A stretch of DNA of 64,000 nucleotides from Clarkia xantiana subsp. parviflora (taxonomy: Eukaryota; Streptophyta; Magnoliopsida; Myrtales; Onagraceae). Positions 46,340 to 57,089 of this stretch are shown piece after piece; positions within the stretch are counted from its first letter, which is position 1; each line of letters starts with the position of its first letter. Location of the stretch: the NCBI GenBank assembly GCA_036873135.1, contig JAPTYO010000018.1:9291503-9355502 (forward strand), read 5' to 3'. The position numbers were made by a program, and so were the translations under genes. Under the pieces are notes generated by a model. That model did not search any database and had not been told where the DNA came from. It saw only the letters and a program-made list of their open reading frames with translations.

Positions 46340-47135
46340 AAGCCACTCGAGGCCCTTATCCAACAGACGCCATTTGAGGCATTTCTCCGACATACACCAC
46401 TACAGGCTTCTCCAACGGACGCCACTAGAGGCTCTCCTCCGACATATGCCACTAGAGGCTCTTCTCCGACGGACGCCACTAGAGGCTCTTCTCCGACGGA
46501 CGCCACTAGGGGCTCTTTTCAAAATACCCGCCACTAGAGGATTTTCCTTGTCGCACGCCACTGGAGGCATCACTGATCGAGATTTTACTTTATTGAACGC
46601 CACTGGAGGCTTTACTTTTCCGTACGCCACTGAAGGCTCTACTTCCTGCATCGCCAACGGAGGCACCGCCAACAGAAGCACCACCGACCGAGACTTTACT
46701 TTCTGCATCGCCACTGGAGGCTTTTACTTTCTGTATCGCCAACGGAGGCACCGCCAACAGGGGCACCGCCAACCGAGGCTTTACTTTCCCGCACGTCACT
46801 GGAGGCTTTTCTTTTCTGCACGCCACTGGAGGCTTTACTTTCCCGCACGCAACTGGAGGCTTTACTTTTCTGCACGCCACTGGAGGCTTTACTTTCCCGC
46901 ACACCACTGGAGGCTTTACTTTCCCGCACGCCACTGGAGGCTTTACTTTTCTGCACGCCACTGAAGGCTTTACTTTCCCGTACGCCATTGAGGCTTTACT
47001 TTTCTGCACGCCACTGGAGGCTTTACTTTCCGCACCGCCACTAGAGGCTTTTCCTTGTCGCACGCCACTGGAGGCATCGTCGATCGAGGTTTTTACTTTA
47101 CTGCACGCAACTGGATGCTTTTCCTTCTCGCACGC
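46340..47135 (+). repeat. E 27-bp tandem array, left part
   Basis: Units such as CGCCACTGGAGGCTTTACTT plus 'tcccgca' or 'ttctgca'. The regular unit is 27 bp; the first part (46370-46540) has a related unit with 'gacgccactagaggct'. It continues after G at 52738. Confidence 0.93.
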
Positions 47136-47365
47136 TATAAGCTTGAATCATACTTCATTGATGATTAGGGATTACAAGCAAGGTGATACAATATATATAC
47201 TAAGTGAAACTAGGCTCACCAACTAAGACTATACAAAGAGTTGTGAACCAGGTGCATAGTGTTTGCATAGCATAACCGGGTGCATACATAGTGGCAGGGT
47301 GTATGCATAGTAAAGCTAAGTGTATGCATAGTGTATTGAACATAGTCTTCATATACACTTCTATA
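47136..47365 (-). repeat. 3' LTR of G (230 bp)
   Basis: Plus reading TATAAGCTTGAATC...CACTTCTATA. The polyprotein stop codon lies inside it (47361-47363). Confidence 0.96.
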
Positions 47366-50300
47366 TTCTCCCATCCTTTTCTTCTTCCTCTTTTCTTTCT
47401 TGGAAGACATCCTTGATTCCATATAGCTTCAACAAAGCCAAGTGTTGGTTCTTCACTAAAGCCTTGGTTAACAAGTCAGCTAGCTGATCCTTTGAAGGAA
47501 TGTAGTGAACATCAATCCTGCCTTGTCCAATGTGATGTCTTGTGAAATGACAATCCAATTCAATGTGTTTGGTACGCTCATGAAACATTGGATTTTTAGC
47601 AATCTTCACAGCTGCTTGACTATCTGTGTATATAGGGATAGGAAAGTTTACTTGCAATCCAAGTTCCTTGAGAATCCTGCCTATCCAAAGTGCCTCTTGA
47701 TTAGCAACTCTAAGGCACCTATACTCTGCTTCAGCACTTGATAGGGAAATGGTATCTTGCTTCTTGACCTTCCAAGCTATCATAGCTCCTCCTAGCTTTA
47801 CACAATAGGCACTCACTGATTTCCTACTAAAAGGGCAAGCAGCCCAATCAGAGTCACAAAATAAGCTCAAATTAAGGTGGTTGTTGGAAGGATAGATCAA
47901 GCCTTGGCCTGGGGTGCCCTTGATGTATTTGATTATCCTAATGGCAGCTTCATAGTGAGACTTCTTTGGCTTGTCTACAAATTGACTTAGTCTCTGGACT
48001 GAGAAGCTAATGTCTGGTCTTGTCATTGTAAGATAGAGCAATTTGCCGATAAGTCTTCTAAATGAAGTAGCATCCTCTAATAGCACATCATCAGTGTTTG
48101 AGTTGGATGCTTTGTCATACTCATGTGTGGTGAGCTTGACATTGAATTCCATAGGAGTGTCAGAAGGCCTTGCAGCCCCTAAGCCAGCCTCCTCAATAAG
48201 CTCCATAGCATATTTCCTTTGATTGATCACGAGGCCTTGATTTGATCTTGCAATTTCCAAACCCAAGAAGTATCTCAAGTCCCCCAAATCCTTCAACTTG
48301 AAGTGTATTTGAAGTGTGTGTTTCAATTGATTGATCATCCTGGTATTGGAACCAGTGATTAGAAGATCATCAACATAGATTAATAGAAACACCTTGTCAT
48401 TGCCTTGTATCTTGGTGAACAAGGAATGATCTGAGGCACATTGTGTATAACCATTCTTCAACAATGTTTGGGTGAGCTTGATGTTCCATTGCCTTGAAGC
48501 TTGTTTGAGGCCATATAGGGACTTCTTAAGCTTGCATACACGTTTGGTAGACCCTTCAAGAGACTTTGAAGGATCAAAACCTTGTGGAATATCCATGTAC
48601 ACTTCCTCAGTTAAGTCACCTTGAAGAAAAGCATTGTTGACATCCATATGGTATAATCCCCAAGATTCGGCAGCTGCCAATGCTAAGATGATCCTCACTG
48701 TGTCCATCTTGACCACAGGAGAGAATGTCTCATTGAAATCAGTCCCTTCCACTTGAGTGAATCCTTCGGCAACTAATCTTGCTTTATACCTTTCAATGGA
48801 ACCATCAGAGTTGTACATGACCTTGAAGACCCATTTGCAACCTATTGAAGATTTGCCTTGAGGAAGTTCCATGAGTTCCCAAGTGTTGTTTGCTTGAAGG
48901 GCTTGTATCTCTTCCTTCATGGCCAAAATCCAATTGGGATCCTTGATTGCTTGTTTGTAGGAGCTTGGTTCCTTGATTTTGTCAATGGCAGCCAAGAAGC
49001 ATTTGTATTGAGGGCCTAAAGTGTCATATGACATATACCTCTCCATGCCAAAAGTGGCATTGGAACTTGATCTTTGTTGAAGTTCAGCAATCCGTGCACT
49101 TCTCCTTGGTTGTGGTGGATTGAGTTGTGCAATTCCAAGACTCCTCCTTAGATTAGAAGGTTGGGGTGGATCATCCACAATGGGTGGTTGAGGTGTTGGA
49201 GTTTGTTGAGGTGGTGGAACTTCATTTATTGGGATGTGTCTTTGTATATCCTCATCAAAGTAAGTTGGATTCTCTTGTGGGAAGTCTTCAATGGATTGCT
49301 TGGCTCCCAAGCAAGATGGAATGAGAGACTTTAAAGCATCCTTGGACATGCTAAATGGGAAGATGTCTTCATGAAATGAAACATCCCTTGAAACATGAAA
49401 CATTGAGTTGGAAATGTTCATCACAAGGTATCCTTTTTGTGAAGTTGAATACCCCATAAGGATGCATGGTTCAGCCTTTGGACTAAACTTGTCATGGTTG
49501 TTCAATTTGGTTGCAAAGCATAAGCAACCTATGGTTCTTAAATGAAGAAGAGAAGGTGCTTTCCCATATAGCACTTCCATAGGTGATTTGAACTTCAAGA
49601 TGGAGGTGGGTAGCCTGTTGAGCAAGTAACAAGCATTGAGTATGCAATATCCCCAATGTCTCAATGGCATAGAAGCTTGAAACCTTATGGCTCTAGCAAT
49701 GTTGAGAATGTCCCTATGTTTGCGTTCAACCCTGCCATTTTGTTGTGGTGTATGCACACAACTTGTTTGATGAAGAATCCCAAATTGAAGAAGTAAATCT
49801 TTGCACAATGAGTTGATGAACTCAGTCCCATTGTCACTTCTCAAAGTCTTGACCATTGTACCAAATTGAGTCTTGACCATGATCAAGAAATTCTTGATGT
49901 GCAAGAAGGTGTCACTCTTGTGTCTCATCAAATAGACCCAAGTTGCTCTTGAATGATCATCAACAATGGTCAAGAAATATTGATTGTTCTTGAAGGTAGG
50001 CACCTTGTATGGTCCCCATAGATCCATGTGAATCAAATCAAAAGGCTTTGAAACAATTGAATCACTGATTGGAAATGAAAATCTAGATTGCTTTGCAAGA
50101 GGACAAATAGTGCATTGTTTGATACAACCATAGGTCTTATTCAAGCCTAAAACATCCAAATGGTTCAAATATTGTTCTGAGACATGACCCAAACGCCTAT
50201 GCCATCTCAATACTTCATCCTTATTCCCCAAGCAAGTAGCTGCTATCTTCCTTGGGCTTGAAGGCACCACATCCTTCAAGGTGTACAATCCTTTATTCCA

Positions 50301-51770
50301 TTGCCCAAAAACCATGGACTTGCCACTCTGGCCCTGAAGCAACACATGATCACAAGTAAAGATCACTTTGCAATTTAACTGGCTAGGCAACCTAGAGACT
50401 GAGATCAAATTGAACTTGAAATCAGGGACCAAAAGGATGTTAGTCAATGTGAATCCACTTGAGAAAGAGCAAGAACCAATATGGGTCACTTTGCACTTTT
50501 GACCATTTGGCAAGTGCACATATTGGTGATCAGAGTCACTCTTCTTCAAATCATGTAGCCATTCAATTTGATGAGTGATATGGTTAGTTGCACCTAAGTC
50601 AACTATCCAAACCATAGGATCACTAGATATACCTGCCATGTTGACATGAGCTTGATCCACATCTTCAAAGGATAGAGGTGTATGATCAAAATGATCATCA
50701 TGGGCAGCAACATGTTGAATCCTTTTGTCAGCTGTGCCATGGAAGATTCTCTTGTCTTTGGCTGCCACATGCTCAATTGAACTTGAGGTTCCACCATCTT
50801 CAACAATGTTTGCTGAGTTCCAATTCCTCTTAGGAGCATTTGGATTGTTTTGATGGATTGGATGATCATATGGGTAGCCATGCTTGGTGTAGCAAACATC
50901 CTCATGATGACCCTTCTTGCCACAATAGGTGCAAGTAGGAAGTGGTTTGCCACTTGAAGCATTGAAATTGCCTCTGCCTCTTCCAATGCCATTGCCTCTT
51001 CCAAAGCCTCTACCCCTTGCATATCCTCTTCCATTGCCTCTTCCTCCTCCATAAGATGGAATCTTCCCAGTGAATAAGGCTGTTGCCTCACCCACATCAC
51101 CAATGGAACCAGAAATGGTCCTTTGACTCTCTTCTTGTACTAACATAGAGAAGGCAATGCTAAGTGTAGGAAGGGGTTGCCTCATAAGCAAGTTGCTCCT
51201 AATGTGTCCATAGGAATCATTTAGTCCCAAGAGGAAAGCCATCAACTTCTGTTTCTCTTTGTGCTCATTGACAATGGCAATGTCCCCAGCACATTGGAGA
51301 ACCAAATCATCAATGGAAGCAAGAGCATCCCATAGTTGCTTCATCTTGGCAAAGTATTCAGTGATGGAGAGCACACCTTGAGATGTTTGGTAAATCTCTC
51401 TTGTCAATTGAAAGATTTGAGTGCCATCCACTTTGTCAAACATCTCCTTTAAGTCATTCCAAATGGAAGAGGCTGTAGGATTGTAGATCAAGCCATTGAC
51501 CAAGTCCTTGGCCACAGTGTTCCTTAACCATGCCTTGACAATTGCATTTGCCCTATCCCATCTCACCCTATCATTGACACCAACATCCAATCTTGTGAAT
51601 GTGCCATCTATAAAACCAAGCTTATTCTTCACCAATAAGCCTTCTCTGATTGATGTGCTCCAAACATGATAGTTGGATGTTCCTTGAAGCTGAAAAGGAA
51701 TGAGCATATGGCCAGTGGTGTCTGAGGGGTGAATGTATAGGGGATCATCAACATTGGTTTCCTGAGCCAT
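47361..51770 (-). CDS. Element G copia gag-pol polyprotein
   Basis: Encodes all copia functions in one frame of about 1469 codons. I chose ATG 51770 (MAQETNVDDPLYIHP), a typical gag start; the frame is open 27 codons further up. Rough residue positions: gag helical domain 30-230, Gly/Arg-rich stretch and CTYCGKKGHHEDVC knuckle about 250-290, protease about 385-400 with WIVDLGATNHIT (Leu in place of the usual Ser/Thr after the catalytic Asp), integrase zinc HRRLGH...CTICPLAKQ about 520-555, core with HMDLWGPY, LRSDNGTEF and NGRVERKHRD, RT with MDVNNAFLQGDL and YVDD about 1128, RNase H with CDSDWAACP, SSAEAEYRCL and YTDSQAAVKIAKNP. It ends KEEEEKDGRI, coded by the polypurine tract. There is no internal stop, so the element may be expressed; the protease change could block maturation. 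Confidence 0.95.
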   Translation of the reverse strand: MAQETNVDDPLYIHPSDTTGHMLIPFQLQGTSNYHVWSTSIREGLLVKNKLGFIDGTFTRLDVGVNDRVRWDRANAIVKAWLRNTVAKDLVNGLIYNPTASSIWNDLKEMFDKVDGTQIFQLTREIYQTSQGVLSITEYFAKMKQLWDALASIDDLVLQCAGDIAIVNEHKEKQKLMAFLLGLNDSYGHIRSNLLMRQPLPTLSIAFSMLVQEESQRTISGSIGDVGEATALFTGKIPSYGGGRGNGRGYARGRGFGRGNGIGRGRGNFNASSGKPLPTCTYCGKKGHHEDVCYTKHGYPYDHPIHQNNPNAPKRNWNSANIVEDGGTSSSIEHVAAKDKRIFHGTADKRIQHVAAHDDHFDHTPLSFEDVDQAHVNMAGISSDPMVWIVDLGATNHITHQIEWLHDLKKSDSDHQYVHLPNGQKCKVTHIGSCSFSSGFTLTNILLVPDFKFNLISVSRLPSQLNCKVIFTCDHVLLQGQSGKSMVFGQWNKGLYTLKDVVPSSPRKIAATCLGNKDEVLRWHRRLGHVSEQYLNHLDVLGLNKTYGCIKQCTICPLAKQSRFSFPISDSIVSKPFDLIHMDLWGPYKVPTFKNNQYFLTIVDDHSRATWVYLMRHKSDTFLHIKNFLIMVKTQFGTMVKTLRSDNGTEFINSLCKDLLLQFGILHQTSCVHTPQQNGRVERKHRDILNIARAIRFQASMPLRHWGYCILNACYLLNRLPTSILKFKSPMEVLYGKAPSLLHLRTIGCLCFATKLNNHDKFSPKAEPCILMGYSTSQKGYLVMNISNSMFHVSRDVSFHEDIFPFSMSKDALKSLIPSCLGAKQSIEDFPQENPTYFDEDIQRHIPINEVPPPQQTPTPQPPIVDDPPQPSNLRRSLGIAQLNPPQPRRSARIAELQQRSSSNATFGMERYMSYDTLGPQYKCFLAAIDKIKEPSSYKQAIKDPNWILAMKEEIQALQANNTWELMELPQGKSSIGCKWVFKVMYNSDGSIERYKARLVAEGFTQVEGTDFNETFSPVVKMDTVRIILALAAAESWGLYHMDVNNAFLQGDLTEEVYMDIPQGFDPSKSLEGSTKRVCKLKKSLYGLKQASRQWNIKLTQTLLKNGYTQCASDHSLFTKIQGNDKVFLLIYVDDLLITGSNTRMINQLKHTLQIHFKLKDLGDLRYFLGLEIARSNQGLVINQRKYAMELIEEAGLGAARPSDTPMEFNVKLTTHEYDKASNSNTDDVLLEDATSFRRLIGKLLYLTMTRPDISFSVQRLSQFVDKPKKSHYEAAIRIIKYIKGTPGQGLIYPSNNHLNLSLFCDSDWAACPFSRKSVSAYCVKLGGAMIAWKVKKQDTISLSSAEAEYRCLRVANQEALWIGRILKELGLQVNFPIPIYTDSQAAVKIAKNPMFHERTKHIELDCHFTRHHIGQGRIDVHYIPSKDQLADLLTKALVKNQHLALLKLYGIKDVFQERKEEEEKDGRI
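47366..47400 (-). other. Polypurine tract of G, within the coding frame
   Basis: The minus strand is almost pure purine (AGGAAGAAGAAAAGGATGG) directly before the LTR. It codes for the Glu/Lys-rich C-terminus. Confidence 0.8.
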
Positions 51771-52495
51771 CTTGCAAGCAAAGTAACACAAGGAGCTTGA
51801 AGATTCAGAGTAAAGGGAATTCAGAAGCAAGTGACTCCAATGAAAACGCACACAAACTATGCACTAGCAACAAAACTAGCACACCAAGTTTGTTGAGAGT
51901 AAGACAAAATTCCAGCTCACTCTTCAGTACAATTTGTGCAATCCGCAACAAATTGCTCCAAGTTCAATGTTCACAAATCACTAGGAATGGATTAGGATCA
52001 AATCTCCATTGAAGGAAGTTCTGAAATCTTCAAGAAATGGAGTGAAAACTCGAAGAACACACAATGACTCCTCAGCCGAGCAAAGTGTATGCAAACGTTG
52101 TAACGTAGGAAAATCACAACTTCCAAGTGGTCTGCGCAGCTTGAACAAGCTCAAAATTCATATCCAAATCCAGGGAAACAAAGCAAATCCCAGATTATAA
52201 CAAGAACAATCACGCAATCAGCTCAACAAGGCTGAAATCAACAAGAACTAAGCAAACTAGGACTAAGACATGTTGGCTATCCTTAGTCTATGCTCAGCTT
52301 TGTGTAGTGTTGTGATTTCTTGAATTTTTACTTACTTGACATCAATTCTTGCACAAGAAATGGAAATTTCAAGTTGAGATGAAGATCCACGAAGCTTATC
52401 TTGTATGGTTTTGCAAGAACAAGGTGAACTTTGAAGGCTAATGTTGAAGAAATTTGATCTTCTTCAACTAGATGTGTACGCCGCCATTAGGGATG
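51771..52495 (-). other. 5' leader of G
   Basis: 725 bp between PBS and ATG, no recognisable ORF on the element strand apart from the upstream extension of the polyprotein frame (51771-51851). Confidence 0.7.
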
Positions 52496-52507
52496 GCTCT
52501 GATACCA
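52496..52507 (-). other. Primer-binding site of G
   Basis: TGGTATCAGAGC on the minus strand, complementary to the 3' end of plant initiator tRNA-Met, the usual copia primer; it abuts the LTR. Confidence 0.92.
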
Positions 52508-52737
52508 TATAAGCTTGAATCATACTTCATTGATGATTAGGGATTACAACCAAGGTGATACAATATATATACTAAGTGAAACTAGGCTCACCAACTAAGA
52601 CTATACAAAGAGTTGTGAACCAGGTGCATAGTGTTTGCATAGCATAACCGGGTGCATACATAGTGGCAGGGTGTATGCATAGTAAAGCTAAGTGTATGCA
52701 TAGTGTATTGAACATAGTCTTCATATACACTTCTATA
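52508..52737 (-). repeat. 5' LTR of G (230 bp)
   Basis: Identical to 47136-47365 except one base. Confidence 0.96.
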
Positions 52738-53040
52738 CACGCCACTGGAGGCATCGTCGATCGAGGTTTTTACTTTACTGCACGCCACTGGAGGCTTTTC
52801 CTTGTCGCACGCCACTGGAGGCATCGTCGATCGAGGTTTTTACTTTCCGCATGCCACTGGAGGCTTTACTTTCTGCACCGCCAACGGAGGCACCGCCAAC
52901 AGGGGCACCACCGACCGAGACTTTAGTTTTCCCCACCGCCACTAGAGGCTCTTGTTTACCGCACCGCCACTGGAGGCTTTACTTTCTGCATCGCTAATGG
53001 AGGCACCGCCAACAGGCGTCCCACCGACAGAGGTTTTATC
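52738..53040 (+). repeat. E 27-bp tandem array, right part
   Basis: Continuation of the CGCCACTGGAGGC array after G, including variants with 'catcgtcgatcgaggtttt' and 'caacggaggcaccgccaac'. Confidence 0.9.
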
Positions 53041-53177
53041 GTTTCCGCACCAGAATAAGCATATGAGCCACCTTGAAGACTTCGAAGAATTGGAAGAGAA
53101 TATACTTTTTGGTCAAAATCAATGTTTCTTCGTCTTTGGACAAACCCCTTCGAACACGTTCTACGGGAGTCCGTCCA
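53041..53177 (+). other. E 3' untranslated stretch
   Basis: Short noncoding sequence between the array and the polypurine tract. Confidence 0.6.
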
Positions 53178-53190
53178 AAGAGGGGCAAAC
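53178..53190 (+). other. Polypurine tract of E
   Basis: AAGAGGGGCAAAC directly before the 3' LTR start TGTAAACAC. Confidence 0.75.
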
Positions 53191-53798
53191 TGTAAACACT
53201 CGATTTTGACCCGGACGTTACGACGTTACACATGATACGTCAAATTCCGGACGACTCAAGCCACAAAGTCTCCAAAAATGCTTAAGGGCACATTAGGGAA
53301 ATTATTATAAAATATATTTTAAATTATTTCGAATATATTTAATATTTTAGGAATATTTAAAAATATATATATAATAATTAGTTTTTTTATTTTTAGAAAA
53401 TTATCTATAAGATATTTATCTCCAGATATTATTTTTTATTCAAAAAAATAATTATCTGTAAAGATATATATCCTTAGGAATATTCTCTAGAATAATTATA
53501 TGTTAGCAATTTTTTATTTAAATTTTATCTGTAACTAGGCTAGGTTTTTAGTATAAATAGTGGTCTAGGGTTACATTGTAAAGGACAGAAGAACACCACA
53601 AAGCAATAATATATCACTTTCTCGGGATCTGCGCGGATTTGGTCTTCTCGTGCTTTATTCATTATTATTATAATTGTTATTATTTATTTATTATTTTTTT
53701 CCCCTGCAGACAGCAGCTCCGCCGGTGGCCCTGCCAGTGGCCACGCCGTTCGTCCGGCCAGCTCTACCGCTCCCTGCTCCGGTGTCCGCCCACTGCGC

Positions 53799-53874
<76 letters not shown>

Positions 53875-54889
53875 TCTCTCTTCTCTTTCATTTTCCGGCA
53901 GCCCCGCTCAGCTCCTCGCCGGACCACCTCCGACGACTGTCCGCTCGCTAGGCCGCCTCTCGCCCCAGACCACACCGCCGTGACCCGTACGCCCTCCCTC
54001 ACCTCTGGAAGTCGTCCGCCGCCGTTTGGGTCTGCCCTGAATCGCAGCTCCTCTCTCGTTCATCCCCGCAGCTGCCCGCCGGCGACCTCCCATGTTCGCC
54101 CTGCTCGTTCGGTCACTGTCGCCCGTCCCGGCTCTCCATAACTGCGACCCACCTATCGTCCGTCGAGCTCCGATCCTAGCTCCGGTCGTCTGCTCTGCTC
54201 CAGCCATTACTGCCCGCCAGTGCTCCACCAGTCAACCCCGACCAGACAGACCACGCCGTCCTTCGCTCCGCCGGGCCACCTCGTCGCTGCTGTCGGACCG
54301 CCAATCTTAGGCCACCGGAGTTCCAAAACACCCGCAGTTGGCTGTGTTGTTTGCTGCTAGTAACAACGTTCAGCCGTTCCTATTTTTTCTTAATTTTTTA
54401 TTATTTTATCATTTAATTATTAATATTATTTATTATTTATTAGTTATTATTATTATTATCATTATTATTATTATATTATATGTAGTTTATTTTTAGTTAA
54501 TTTAGACTAATTAAATTTGGATCACTCAAATTGTGTTTATGTGAACGTACTAAGTTGTGATTTGATGTAAATATGTTCATAGCGTTATTAGGCTTCCATT
54601 TTGTTTTCTCGTAAAATTAGCTCTTAATAGATATTATTTAATAGTAAAATTGGAAAATTAAGTGAATTGAGTACCGAAAGGCGTGGTTAAAAATTATATT
54701 TTTAATTCGTAATAGAACCCCTGAACTCTAATTTCTGATCGTAGACCGATTTAATACCTAGGTGGTTAATTCGTTATTCGCTTAGGTAATTTAGGATTCT
54801 AGTTAGCCTTTTAATTAACTAGTGGCGACTCTTTTCAAAATGCACGTTTTCTAAACGTTATCGCCGTAGGTCATATTTTAGGTCTGACA
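53191..54889 (+). repeat. 3' LTR of E (about 1.70 kb)
   Basis: Starts TGTAAACACTCGATTTTG and ends TTTAGGTCTGACA. TATAAATA at 53552-53559, CT run at 53804-53882. Confidence 0.92.
53804..53882. repeat. (CT)n microsatellite in E 3' LTR
   Basis: About 79 nt with one A interruption at 53869; 40 nt shorter than the run in the 5' LTR. Confidence 0.95.
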
Positions 54890-56478
54890 CCACCATCAAT
54901 CATATATATTTGGTGATTGTTTTTCGGTTTTAAAATAATTTTAAACATTAGGGGCTGATTTGCAATTCATGGTTATATTCAATCACGCAAGCTTCTAGAA
55001 ATGAATCCTAGGGATTTTCAACCATCACAGCATGTCTATTCTAGTGCGCATACCATATATTTAACCAGGGCACCGCCCACAACATGTAATATCCAGCTAG
55101 CTTGACTCAGTCAAGACAACAGTTCTAATCATGCATAAATATATATTGAATAATAAATAATAGCGATTCAGCCCACTAATTTAACCAGTCCCAAAATCAT
55201 GTATCTCCTAGTTCCATCCCCATAATCGAAACAAGGCATAAAGGTTAGCAACCCTATGAGCACTGTGTAGTCTATCTCGAGGTTAAAAAACATTTGGATT
55301 TTAAAACCTGACCTCCCTAATTTAATTGACTTGAATTCGGTTTAGAAAACATTGTTCAGTTCAGTCAATTTCAGTCCGTCTTTGTCCGGTTCGGTCCGGT
55401 TCGGAAAATTTGTTTCGGTTCAGTCCGGTTTTAAATTTTAAAATCTGGTTCGGTCCGAACCGGTCCAATAAAATAGGGTTCGGTTCGGTTCAACACTCAA
55501 AACCAGTTTGGTTATATCCACTTAATTACCCATGTCCGACCCGACCCGAATATGTCGAATCGATTGAGAAAATCCGGTTCGGTTTTATTTCGTTCCGGTT
55601 TAACATATTGGACCGGCCCAATAAATAGAATTTAAAAGGTTGGGCCAAAATGTTTACTTGTGGCCCAAGTAGGGTTTTTAAATCCATTAAAAATATTAAA
55701 CTTAGCCACCAAGTAACATTAATTATATAAAATAATTTCCAATATTAAAATATATATATATATATATATATATATTTCGGCAAGAACATAAACATATATA
55801 TATTTATTGCGAAGATTCTATCTTTAAGATTAAATCAATCAACAATATATATATATATATATATGTAAATTTCGGCATAATATATAATATATATATATTT
55901 GATTTATTGTCTATATCTTTAATAGGGAAACAAATAACTAACAATATATTTTCTCAATCTTTTAGGTAACTAAATCTATCAATAATATCTTTAACCCTAT
56001 TTAAATATTTATATATATGATATTGATATATATTTCTATATATTAATGTGAATCTATCTTTATGTTCCCAATTATAGATATATTGTTACCTTAATTAAAA
56101 AATTAAAATATGGTAAACAATATAATTTTAATAATTTTCTATGTATGTGCCGAAATTTCGTTGTTTAATGACCAAGAAATTAAAAATTTTACCTTGAAAA
56201 ATAATTAAAATTTTCGGCACAAACACTAATTGGGAACAAGTAGTCAAGTTTTACGATCAAATTTTAATAAGATCTACAATCCAATGTTTGATTTTGATAA
56301 ATATCATATTTTTCTTGAAGATCGTGAACATCAACTTTACCATGAACATGAAAATTTCGGACCTATCTCACAAAACCCTAAAATTCGAAACTTTTTAAAA
56401 TCTTCTTTAAAAATTTCGGTCAAAAGTTTTAAATTTTCAAGAACACCAATTTATCAAAATCATGAACTCCTAACACAG
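54890..56478 (-). other. F2 leader, part next to the 5' LTR
   Basis: Continues the F2 leader after E. Positions 54890-55260 match 57600-57910. A stretch at 55330-55620 is rich in CCGGTTCGG-type repeats, followed by AT-rich sequence with (TA)n runs at about 55750-55900. No copia domain. The total leader of over 2 kb is long for a copia element, so the middle part may be a separate insertion. Confidence 0.6.
55330..55620. repeat. CGGTTCGGT-type simple repeat
   Basis: Many short overlapping copies of (C/T)GGTTCGG and GGTCCGGTT in irregular order. The open frame across it (FRFSPVLNFKIWFGPNRS and onward) is a by-product of the repeat. Confidence 0.7.
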
Positions 56479-56491
56479 GCTCTGATATCAC
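56479..56491 (-). other. Primer-binding site of F2
   Basis: Minus strand GTGATATCAGAGCC, one change from TGGTATCAGAGC, directly after the 5' LTR. Confidence 0.8.
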
Positions 56492-57089
56492 TGTTAGATA
56501 ACGCGGAGTAATCACTACGGAAACACAAAACATGGTACGTGCATGTAATCGAAATTACGCAGCGGAAGAGTTACACATACCTCAACAGTTACCGTAGTCC
56601 AAGATCCTTAGTACGAGGGAGTTCTCGATCCACCGGACGGAACCCGTAGAGGTTCTTGTGAAAGAAGCCCTACGTGGTGTTAGCTCCGCAGTAAAGCCTC
56701 AGATCAATTCTTGGCACGAGGACAAATCTTCGGAGAGTTGCTCGAAAGAAATTTGGCACACCTTCGGTGTTGGTAATGGTTCAACCGAACTTGTAGATGT
56801 GGGAGGAGAGTTTTCTCTCTAAAATACTCTTGTGAGGGAATTAATTAACCCTAAAATATTCCCTAACACCTCTTATTTATAGGAGGAGTAAAGTGGACAA
56901 AAGTCCACTTCACTCTTACTATAAGTTTCGGTCGGCCATTAGTATAGGGAGGCCCAATTTTGTGCCTCTCATGTCAATTGGGATTTGGGTCTAGCCCAAT
57001 TACCCTAATGTGACATTTACCCAAGTTCATTAGGTAAACTATACATATTATGGGCTACCAATTACGGCGCCCATCACCATATGCTTACA
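56492..57089 (-). repeat. 5' LTR of F2 (598 bp)
   Basis: Plus reading TGTTAGATAACGCGG...CATATGCTTACA. A TATA-like box (minus ATAAATAAGAGG) lies near 56870-56882. Confidence 0.88.

Larger units (their letters stand above)
47136..52737 (-). mobile_element. Element G: young Ty1/copia retrotransposon
   Basis: 5602 bp with 230-bp LTRs (47136-47365, 52508-52737) that differ at one base (about 47178 G against 52550 C). A perfect target duplication CACGC (47131-47135, 52738-52742) lies within the 27-bp array of E. LTR ends are TA...TA rather than TG...CA. The PBS matches the usual initiator-Met type. A single long polyprotein frame fills the interior. Recent insertion. Confidence 0.97.

Noticed and set aside
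46374..47063. Long overlapping frames on both strands (157-196 codons)
   Set aside because: Produced by the 27-bp repeat whose length is a multiple of three. No start context or domain.
52496..52507. Possible tRNA-related sequence
   Set aside because: It is only the 12-nt primer-binding site; no tRNA fold around it.
55410..55628. 72-codon frame with FRFSPVLNFKIWFG
   Set aside because: Translation of the CGGTTCGG simple repeat.
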